A stretch of DNA of 5,070 nucleotides from assembly GCA_030040455.1 (NCBI GenBank), contig JASHTR010000378.1:1-5070 (forward strand). Direction: 5' to 3'. A model generated the notes under the pieces. That model had not been told where the DNA came from. It searched no databases and worked only from the letters and a program-made list of their open reading frames with translations. This DNA is from Terriglobia bacterium. GTDB taxonomy: Bacteria > Acidobacteriota > Terriglobia > UBA7540. Both the position numbers and the translations under genes were made by a program. This document shows positions 1-5,070 of the stretch, piece after piece; the stretch's first letter is position 1, and each line of letters starts with the position of its first letter.

Positions 1-172
1 TTCTGAGCGGGGTGCTGGCAAACCGGTTCCACTCGCTCAGCACCAGATCCTGAAGACCCAACCCGTTACAGAGAGCTTCGGTCAGCACCGTTAAAACCTT
101 ATCCGGGGCAGCGACGTTATCGCCTTGCGCGCCTCCGACAATGCTCTCGGCAATCCGCGAGGAGAGGCACGG
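1..172 (-). pseudogene. Possible gene fragment, unknown function, no usable start (runs off left edge)
   Basis: This minus-strand frame is open for 57 codons from just after a TAA at 173-175 to the left edge. It translates into a protein-like stretch that includes APDKVLTVLTEAL and LQDLVLSEWNRF. No ATG, GTG or TTG occurs in the frame until a GTG about 28 codons in. If real, it is therefore either the 5' end of a gene starting at that internal GTG, or a remnant that lost its start by frameshift or deletion. The other two minus-strand frames are closed by stops in this stretch. I do not recognise the family. It lies downstream of the SGNH gene in the same orientation. A 57-codon open frame can easily arise by chance in DNA of this composition, so this is a weak call. 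Confidence 0.22.
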
Positions 173-183
173 TTAACGGAAAC

Positions 184-212
184 AAGCGGAAGCCGACCCG
201 GAACGCTCGCTT
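184..212 (-). terminator. Candidate rho-independent terminator after the SGNH gene
   Basis: An imperfect hairpin lies about 10 bases past the SGNH stop codon. The outer stem pairs 184-188 with 208-212 (5 bp) and the inner stem pairs 191-193 with 205-207 (3 bp). There is a 2-base bulge at 189-190 and an 11-base loop. On the minus strand it is followed by a short T-rich tail (gttt). On the plus strand it is followed directly by a better T run at 211-215, so it could act in either direction. The stem is short and the minus-strand T tract is poor. The position fits the end of the operon. Confidence 0.33.
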
Positions 213-222
213 TTTGTCGATC

Positions 223-1344
223 CTAATACAGAGAGTTCAGGCCGAGCACGCTCGCAAGCCGTCTTGTAATGTAATCAGCGATCCATCCGAAACCAAGGTC
301 ATTCGGGTGCACTCCGTCCGTCAAACCGTCACCCTGTAAAGGACCAAGCATATCCGTTCCTTCGATGAATTGTATGTTCTTGTCGCCATCGGTAACAAAC
401 TGGCTCACAACGCTTCGCATAAAAGCTTCCTTGCCGTTGCTATTAACGTCCGCTCCTCTATGAATCAACTCATATGATGAATAGATCGGTGAAATCACCA
501 GGATCGGAGTCAGCGGGCGCTTTGCCCGAATCGTCTGGATGAATTGAGGGAAAACCTCACGCATGCTCTCCACCGTATGAAGGTTGGTCCCATCAAGGAC
601 GTAGCACGATGCGTTAATCGCTGCCACCGCCTTCGCTAGTGAGTGTTCATACTTCCCCGCCCCGGAAAATCCCAAATTGACGAAATCGATGTTAAGGCGC
701 CGGCCCACGATGGCTTCATAACTCATTCCCGGTCGGCTGGCAGCTCCCCCTTGAGTAATCGACGTTCCGTAATAAACAACCGGCTTGGAAATAGCAAATG
801 GCTGCGGCGGCTTGATGACTGCATTCGGATCGACCCCCAGAGCGAGAACCTTTACTCCCATGTATAACGGCAGGTAGAAGGTAATATTGCGCTCAATGCG
901 TGGGCCATCGCCAAAATTGAAGTAAACGTGGTCATATATTTTGCCCGGGCCCGCGTCTTTGTCCGCAATCGCCGTGCTCCAGTATGTGTTGTTGACGTAT
1001 AGGTCCACACCACTCTCGCCATAGGCCTGAAGGTTTGGCCTCCCAGGCGGATAAGGGTATTCCAGGCGGACGGCCAGTGCCGACGAATCCGTTCGGAAAC
1101 GAATGCGCCCACCAGATGGTTGTTCCGCGAGCTCCCATACAAGCGTCGGATAAGTATCTTTGAGTGAAACAGGCAGGCGGTATAATTCCCCGTGGTCCTC
1201 CTTATACCACGGTAGCCCGTCTACTTCGACTTGCGGGCTCGGGATCTGAATCCATCGCGAAGGCGGCTTCAGATGCGGAGGGTATGCTCCACTGCAACAA
1301 CTCACCGTAGCGAGCAAAAAAGCCATCAACATTTTGATTCGCAT
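223..1344 (-). CDS. Exported SGNH/GDSL hydrolase, GxDLY-type carbohydrate-esterase-like protein
   Basis: This is a 373-residue serine hydrolase, probably removing acyl groups (such as acetyl) from a carbohydrate outside the cytoplasm. Residues 1-20 form a short basic and hydrophobic signal peptide; Cys16 or Cys17 gives only a poor lipobox, so a secreted or periplasmic form is more likely than a lipoprotein. Residues about 40-180 form an N-terminal beta-rich domain containing GVDLY at 112-116, the signature of the GxDLY domain found before this esterase type. The catalytic domain follows from about 188. Its motifs are YYGTSIT with nucleophile Ser195, NLGFSG at 223-228 (block II Gly), DGTN at 251-254 (block III Asn254) and DGVHP at 343-347 (Asp343 and His346). 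All four SGNH blocks are present, so the enzyme should be active. The start follows the stop of the PaiB gene by one base, with an aaggag site 11 bases upstream, which suggests coupled translation. The exact substrate cannot be read from the sequence; the hexosaminidase-like neighbour suggests an acylated glycan. The family call is strong and the substrate is inference. Confidence 0.93.
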   Translation of the reverse strand: MRIKMLMAFLLATVSCCSGAYPPHLKPPSRWIQIPSPQVEVDGLPWYKEDHGELYRLPVSLKDTYPTLVWELAEQPSGGRIRFRTDSSALAVRLEYPYPPGRPNLQAYGESGVDLYVNNTYWSTAIADKDAGPGKIYDHVYFNFGDGPRIERNITFYLPLYMGVKVLALGVDPNAVIKPPQPFAISKPVVYYGTSITQGGAASRPGMSYEAIVGRRLNIDFVNLGFSGAGKYEHSLAKAVAAINASCYVLDGTNLHTVESMREVFPQFIQTIRAKRPLTPILVISPIYSSYELIHRGADVNSNGKEAFMRSVVSQFVTDGDKNIQFIEGTDMLGPLQGDGLTDGVHPNDLGFGWIADYITRRLASVLGLNSLY

Positions 1345-1345
1345 T

Positions 1346-1486
1346 CTAATGCGATCTCCTTCTCAATTTGCGTCCCTTGCCGACATCTATCGTTGCCGCG
1401 AATGGATCGCAGTCCTCCGTCCCAGCTCCCTCGTCCTTTTCAGGATGAGAGGTGGTGCCAGGCGACGATGATGGGGTACATGCGCC
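1346..1486 (-). repeat. Repeat-like segment forming the PaiB C-terminal tail
   Basis: On the minus strand, 1431-1450 reads tctcatcctgaaaaggacga, translated here as SHPEKDE. From memory this resembles short dispersed elements common between genes in Acidobacteria, whose chance translation gives strings such as SHPEKDEG or HPERSEG. The surrounding codons 205-250 are low in hydrophobic residues and do not match the PaiB fold. Only one copy is in the window, so the dispersed nature is inferred and the boundaries are approximate. Confidence 0.3.
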
Positions 1487-2098
1487 CAGGCCCTGACTCT
1501 TCATCAGCTCTGCGACACCTGAAATAGCAGAATCATCACTTGATCCGAGCGACTGGATTATCCTTGCCTGGTCAGCGCGCGGCCGATTCTGGCTGAGCTT
1601 GAATTTCGCTTCCAATCTTTCGACAGCAATTTCAATACCCACGATCTGGCCCAGCAACTTCTCGCGGAACTTCTCATTCAGGCTGTGCCACTGGTCGAGG
1701 TACCGCGACTCAAAGACGGCGATCGTCTCGAGCAGAACTTCCGTCAACGCTTTCGGCTCTTCGAAGACACGGGCTTGCCCGTAAGCGTGGACCGCCGCAT
1801 AATTCCACGTCGGAACGCTCTCGCGCGAGCCATATAAACTGGGGGAAATGTATGCGTGCGGGCCGTGGAAGATTACGAGCGATTCCCGCTCGGCCTGCAG
1901 GAATTGCCAGTGCGGATTAGCGCGGGCCACGTGGGCGCGCAGCCGGATCCGGCCTTCCGCTTCCCTGACCAGCACGGGGATGTGGGTCGCGAAGGGCGCG
2001 CCCCCGTGGGTTGAGACGACAACCGCAAACGGGTGTGCTCTCATGAACTCAACGGCCACCGCCTGGTCTTTCAGGCGGTTGAATTCAGGTATGTACAC
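1346..2098 (-). CDS. paiB: PaiB-type FMN-binding negative transcriptional regulator family protein with extended C-terminus
   Basis: This is a 250-residue split-barrel flavoprotein of the PaiB family, named after the Bacillus regulator of protease synthesis and sporulation. It is predicted to be cytoplasmic, with no signal peptide. Family motifs are seen in order: MYIP at the start, THIPV at 38-42, ANPHW at 60-64, FHGPHAYISPSLY at 77-89, VPTWNYAAVHAYG at 95-107, and GIEIAVERLEAKFKLSQNR at 154-172. The GTG start (2096-2098) is set by the MYIP motif at the very N-terminus, as is usual for the family. No strong ribosome binding site precedes it, and the hydrolase stop lies only 6 bases upstream, so reinitiation is likely. 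PaiB proteins usually end near 205-210 residues. Here the Ser/Pro/Glu/Asp-rich tail from about 205 on looks unrelated to the fold and seems to be read through repeat-like DNA. Whether it represses transcription here, and of what, cannot be told; no helix-turn-helix domain is visible. The family call is strong and the role in this locus is open. Confidence 0.92.
   Translation of the reverse strand: MYIPEFNRLKDQAVAVEFMRAHPFAVVVSTHGGAPFATHIPVLVREAEGRIRLRAHVARANPHWQFLQAERESLVIFHGPHAYISPSLYGSRESVPTWNYAAVHAYGQARVFEEPKALTEVLLETIAVFESRYLDQWHSLNEKFREKLLGQIVGIEIAVERLEAKFKLSQNRPRADQARIIQSLGSSDDSAISGVAELMKSQGLGACTPSSSPGTTSHPEKDEGAGTEDCDPFAATIDVGKGRKLRRRSH
1356..1361 (-). promoter_or_regulatory. Ribosome binding site of the SGNH gene, inside the PaiB coding tail
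   Basis: The minus strand reads aaggag, ending 11 bases before the ATG at 1342-1344. The site lies within the last codons of the PaiB gene, so ribosomes finishing PaiB pass through it. The spacing is slightly long but usable. It supports the ATG chosen for the SGNH gene. Confidence 0.6.
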
Positions 2099-2104
2099 AA
2101 AGTT

Positions 2105-4531
2105 CTATTGCCCCACTCTTCCCCGAACGAAGCTAATTGCCTTTAGGATCACGGCGTTATTGGGCACGATCCCTCCGAACGCATTTTCAAAGCCCTGGAC
2201 GGCTCCCCTGAAGCGTGTCGAACCTCTGAGGTTAACTTCCCGAATCACTTTGCCCAGCCGCGGGTTCTCCCATTCCAGCGCGAAAAAGCTGATGGGGCTT
2301 CCTTCCCCTTGACCGCACATCACTTCATCTGCCGCATAGCAATAGGCTCCCCGATGAGGCTGCTGGCGCCAGTTCCATTCCAGAAGGTCCACACCGTAAC
2401 GGATAGGGATAACTTCCGGTAGCCCGTCCTCGTAAATAACTTCGTACCACCCCAACAGGTCCGCCGAATCATCCATATCCCAGATCAGCCGGTAGGCATC
2501 CTTATTGGTGGCGGGTCGGGCGCAGGCATGTAGGAAAATCAGGCTGGTAGCATCCTCGCCGATCTTGATGCCTTGAGCCTCGCGAGGCAAGGGATTGGGC
2601 GTCTCGCCTTCGGTGCCTACCATGATAATGCCCTCTCCGCCGGATTTGCTGGAGGGTGCTAAATCAAATACCCTGCTTCCGACAGTTACTCTTCCGGTTT
2701 GCATGTTGCCAAGGTCAACAGAAAACGCGGATTGCCGGAGCGGTGCGTTGAACGAAGGGGAGATATCGATAGGAACAACCGGATCGCCTGTTTCGCTTGG
2801 CGGCGCTTCTCCCCTGAGGCTTCCCCGCAGGCTGGGAATAGAGGCCTGAACGGTAGAAGAAAGCTGTGGGGATTCCAATTCATCCGTCGACCAGAGAAGA
2901 CTGCTGCAGCCGAGGAAGCTGCCCATCAGGTCTTTTCCGAAGTTAAATTCATTGGTAGCTTCCCAGGCCGACGGAGCGCCACCGATAATTGTCGGGCGCT
3001 TGATGCGCTGGGGATATTCACGAATATCCGGCTGCATGTTCCCGTAAATCTGGCGAAATCCGAAATCGTCCAGCAGCGCTTCATTGCTCTCGCCGGACCA
3101 TCTTAATTGCCAAAACCAGTTGAAGATCAGGATATCCTTGGGAACCAGCTCTTTCACCTGCTTTGGGGTCATCGCGCCGGGCGAATAGTAAACCCAACCA
3201 TCATGGGTGACGTGCTTCCTTAGCCCCTTGCCACGCACACGTTCCAGCAGGTAGTCACCCCAGATCGCCATATTAATGTTCCTGTTTGCCAGGTACTCAT
3301 GGATCTTGATAAGGTCGTGGCCATAAACTTCACCGGGATCTTTCGACTTGCAGCAGGGGCACAGACCAAAAGGCGCGAACCATTCGTCATGGCAGGCGTG
3401 AACCATTCCGGGTTTCACCACTTCGATGAATTCATCCATCACCTCGAACAGCAGCTTGTAGCTTTTCGGGTTTGACGCGCAATAGGTGTCCGGCCACTTG
3501 TCGCCTGGAACTTCCGACAAATCCTTGTGCTTGGTCAGTAGATAAAAGCTATGCGTCAGTGAGGGGATGGCAGGAATTACCTCAATCTCGTGCTGCTCAC
3601 ACCATTGCACCAGATCTGCAACTTCAGCCTTTTCTAAAAACCCTCCATCGCCACAGTCCTGGTGGGAGGAATTCTGGTCGCGGCCGTGCAAGGGGCCCGG
3701 CGGATAGTTAAACCGGCTGTAGTTGGTGTCGCGCGTGAATTCGACCCATCCTTCGTTCAACTCCGGATGGCTGTCGAATCGCATGCAGGCGTTCATTTCC
3801 ATCATGAGCTTGTTGAATTTATACTGGGCCATCACGTCGCTAACAAACCGCTTGAACATCGGGATGTTGTCGCGGCCGGGCAGATAAAGATAGACGCCAC
3901 GAAAGTGTTTGTCTGGCCAGTCCCGCACCTGGACGCCCCGGATCTGGAGTTTGTCATCCTCTTTCCGGATGAGCTGTCGGAGTGACTGCAATCCGTAGAA
4001 GGCTCCCCGATCGTCCGATCCGGCAACTACAACGGCGTCGTTGCCTACCTGGAGGAAATATCCCTCCGGCCCGGGATTCCGGGCTGAGATATCTGGACGA
4101 TGCTGGCGGCAATATCGCTGTACGAGCGGATTGTCGATCGACCCCATTAAAATGAAGTGGTCGCCTTCCGGCAGCGTACTTACCTGCAGAACTCTGGGCG
4201 TAATTCCATATCGATTGCTTAATTCGTCAGTCAGGAAGCGGGACAGTCGGCGGTCGTTTTTGGAAGCCGCTTTAGGAAGTATGATCGTGGTTTCTTCGTT
4301 CACAAGAAAACGGTCGGGCAGCTCCTCCATCTCGTGCGGTTTTGGGAATATCCCGACCGGCGCGGGCGGCAGGACGAGTTTGCCACTTTGAAATTGCCCT
4401 TCAGGTATTTCGGCACTACCGCTGGGTCTTCCGGTGCCAGGAAACACCGAAGTAGCCAGCAGCGATCCGGTGGTCCAGCCCAGGAACGAGCGTCGATCAA
4501 CTTTGTGTGACATCGGGATTGTTTTCTTCAA
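2105..4531 (-). CDS. Tat-exported glycoside hydrolase family 20-type protein (beta-N-acetylhexosaminidase-like) with extra C-terminal domain
   Basis: This is an 808-residue protein, predicted to cleave terminal N-acetylhexosamine or a related sugar from a glycan outside the cytoplasm. Numbering is from the TTG at 4529-4531. DRRSFLG at 12-18 followed by a hydrophobic stretch to about 30 is a twin-arginine signal. Residues about 70-190 match the alpha/beta domain that precedes the family-20 barrel (GYFLQV, DRGAFYGLQSLRQLI). The (beta/alpha)8 barrel runs from RGVYLYLPG (about 211) to LLWS (about 547). It holds HACHDEW with the adjacent Asp382-Glu383 pair expected of the substrate-assisted mechanism, and IWGDY at 423-427. 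CPCC at 391-394 is a Cys cluster just after the catalytic pair. A Ser/Pro/Glu linker (about 551-593) leads to a roughly 215-residue beta-rich C-terminal domain that I cannot assign. TTG is preferred because ggagg ends 10 bases upstream of it. The ATG at 4556-4558 adds nine residues but has no visible site, and the ATG at 4511-4513 lies too far from it. The stop lies 6 bases before the PaiB start. The fold and catalytic pair are fairly secure; the substrate is not. Confidence 0.87.
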   Translation of the reverse strand: MKKTIPMSHKVDRRSFLGWTTGSLLATSVFPGTGRPSGSAEIPEGQFQSGKLVLPPAPVGIFPKPHEMEELPDRFLVNEETTIILPKAASKNDRRLSRFLTDELSNRYGITPRVLQVSTLPEGDHFILMGSIDNPLVQRYCRQHRPDISARNPGPEGYFLQVGNDAVVVAGSDDRGAFYGLQSLRQLIRKEDDKLQIRGVQVRDWPDKHFRGVYLYLPGRDNIPMFKRFVSDVMAQYKFNKLMMEMNACMRFDSHPELNEGWVEFTRDTNYSRFNYPPGPLHGRDQNSSHQDCGDGGFLEKAEVADLVQWCEQHEIEVIPAIPSLTHSFYLLTKHKDLSEVPGDKWPDTYCASNPKSYKLLFEVMDEFIEVVKPGMVHACHDEWFAPFGLCPCCKSKDPGEVYGHDLIKIHEYLANRNINMAIWGDYLLERVRGKGLRKHVTHDGWVYYSPGAMTPKQVKELVPKDILIFNWFWQLRWSGESNEALLDDFGFRQIYGNMQPDIREYPQRIKRPTIIGGAPSAWEATNEFNFGKDLMGSFLGCSSLLWSTDELESPQLSSTVQASIPSLRGSLRGEAPPSETGDPVVPIDISPSFNAPLRQSAFSVDLGNMQTGRVTVGSRVFDLAPSSKSGGEGIIMVGTEGETPNPLPREAQGIKIGEDATSLIFLHACARPATNKDAYRLIWDMDDSADLLGWYEVIYEDGLPEVIPIRYGVDLLEWNWRQQPHRGAYCYAADEVMCGQGEGSPISFFALEWENPRLGKVIREVNLRGSTRFRGAVQGFENAFGGIVPNNAVILKAISFVRGRVGQ
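2810..2833 (-). repeat. 12-bp tandem duplication in the hydrolase linker
   Basis: Two adjacent 12-base units (2822-2833 and 2810-2821) differ at two positions and encode SLRG twice in a row, at residues 567-574 of the glycoside hydrolase. They lie in the linker between the barrel and the C-terminal domain. A small in-frame duplication there would be tolerated and may vary between strains. Confidence 0.5.
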
Positions 4532-4541
4532 CGGATTCTCG

Positions 4542-4546
4542 CCTCC
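4542..4546 (-). promoter_or_regulatory. Ribosome binding site that decides the hydrolase start
   Basis: The minus strand reads ggagg here, 10 bases before an in-frame TTG (4529-4531) and 28 bases before an in-frame ATG (4511-4513). It lies downstream of the first possible ATG (4556-4558), inside that longer reading frame, so it cannot serve that start. It favours TTG and a protein beginning LKKTIPMSHK, with the first residue read as Met, ahead of the twin-arginine motif. Confidence 0.5.
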
Positions 4547-4618
4547 ATGAATATTCATGACGGTATCGAGCCAAGGATTCAGAGCTTACGCTCAGAATAG
4601 AGATGGGGATTGACGACC

Positions 4619-5070
4619 TCATGTCGAGTGCCGACGCAGGTCAGAGATGCTCGTAACAAAACCATTGATCTGATTCGCCAGGAGTTGCACGTTACCGGCC
4701 TGAGGTCCGATCCTAATCCCGATCCGCTTCAGGGGTTGCCGGGTTTCCAGGATGTCATTGCGAGAAATCACGATCGCGTTCGCGATGCCCTCCACATCCA
4801 CCCCGACGCCGTTTTCCGAACCGCTGTCAATGATTTGGTTTTTCTCTATACGGTTGCGATCCGGGGAGTATGCGCGGCCTCCATCGACCTTTTGGAAAAT
4901 AACCCCCGCTTCTCCACTGCGACGAATTTCATTGTTACGAACGACGTTGTCGGTGTCTTTTTGACCGAGCCGAACACCGTAGCTCTGGCTGTCCACGATG
5001 ATGTTGTTTTCCACCAGACCGTACCTGACACCCCAGCAGAAGTAAAAGCCGATATAGTTGTTCTCCAGTC
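4619..5070 (-). CDS. Right-handed parallel beta-helix repeat protein, C-terminal part (cut by right edge)
   Basis: The frame is open from the right edge to a TGA at 4619-4621, giving 149 complete residues; the N-terminus lies outside the window. It is built from repeating coils of roughly 18 to 31 residues, each with an Asn-rich turn next to small hydrophobic strands: LENNYI, VENNII, VRNNEI, EKNQI, SRNDI and LANQI, at about residues 1, 19, 43, 75, 102 and 130 of the visible part. This ladder, with GV or GI strand pairs between the turns (YGVRLG, AGVIF, GVGVDV, IGIRIG), is typical of parallel beta-helix proteins such as NosD-like and pectate-lyase-like folds, which are mostly extracellular and often bind or cleave polysaccharides. 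No catalytic residues can be assigned from this part. A GTG at 5012-5014 could be taken as a start, but the coil pattern continues upstream of it, so the gene is partial. It sits 87 bases before the hydrolase gene and may share its transcript. Confidence 0.85.
   Translation of the reverse strand, partial: LENNYIGFYFCWGVRYGLVENNIIVDSQSYGVRLGQKDTDNVVRNNEIRRSGEAGVIFQKVDGGRAYSPDRNRIEKNQIIDSGSENGVGVDVEGIANAIVISRNDILETRQPLKRIGIRIGPQAGNVQLLANQINGFVTSISDLRRHST

Noticed and set aside
66..241. Similar stretches at 66-88 and 226-248 (shared tacagagag and nearby bases)
   Set aside because: The exact match is only about nine bases and the rest needs gaps and mismatches, so a partial duplication of the SGNH gene end cannot be supported.
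426..440. Search for CRISPR, tRNA, insertion-sequence ends and tandem arrays across the window
   Set aside because: No spaced direct repeats, cloverleaf or paired terminal inverted repeats were seen by eye; nothing at this or other positions was strong enough to list.
1848..2312. Plus-strand open frame of 154 codons across the PaiB and hydrolase gene ends
   Set aside because: It is antisense to two well-supported genes, spans their junction, and its translation is rich in Arg, Ser, Thr and Trp with no recognisable motif, as expected of a shadow frame.
2699..3106. Plus-strand open frame of 135 codons inside the hydrolase gene
   Set aside because: It is fully antisense to a conserved barrel-coding region, with no ribosome binding site and no domain pattern.
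4582..4593. Small inverted repeat gagc-ttac-gctc between the beta-helix and hydrolase genes
   Set aside because: Only four base pairs with no T run on either side; too weak to call a terminator or operator.
4559..4618. Possible promoter before the hydrolase gene (tattct as a -10 box)
   Set aside because: No convincing -35 element at the right distance; the gap is short and the genes may be co-transcribed.

Overview
The window reads almost entirely on the minus strand and holds a compact accessory locus for glycan breakdown. In transcription order (right to left) it contains: the 3' part of a right-handed parallel beta-helix protein cut by the right edge (5070 to 4619); a large exported family-20-type glycoside hydrolase with a Tat signal (about 4531 to 2105); a PaiB-type FMN-binding split-barrel protein (2098 to 1346); and an exported SGNH/GDSL esterase of the GxDLY type (1344 to 223). 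Positions 1-222 hold a possible terminator and a short open frame of unknown meaning with no usable start.

The last three genes are packed with gaps of 6 and 1 nucleotides, so they are very probably one transcription unit with coupled translation. The beta-helix gene ends 87 bases (60 if the longer start is used) before the hydrolase gene in the same orientation and may belong to the same unit. Three of the four products look extracytoplasmic and carbohydrate-directed: a beta-helix scaffold, a hexosaminidase-like hydrolase and a carbohydrate-esterase-like SGNH enzyme. Together they suggest uptake or breakdown of an acylated, amino-sugar-containing polymer. The PaiB protein has no signal peptide and is the odd cytoplasmic member. 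It could be a regulator, a flavin/heme-binding enzyme or a passenger.

The organism is a moderately GC-rich bacterium (mid-50s percent by eye). The Tat-exported family-20-like enzyme, the GxDLY esterase, and a stretch in the PaiB tail resembling the dispersed 'catcctga..aaggacgagg' elements I remember from Acidobacteria point weakly to Acidobacteriota or a similar soil lineage. This is inference, since the window has no taxonomic marker gene. No tRNA, rRNA, CRISPR array or insertion sequence was seen.

I do not see a clearly new defence or mobile system. The points most worth a second look are the divergent family-20 enzyme with its altered catalytic motif, Cys cluster and C-terminal domain; the PaiB C-terminal tail that appears to run through repeat-derived DNA carrying the next gene's ribosome binding site; and the unusual grouping of PaiB with exported glycan enzymes.
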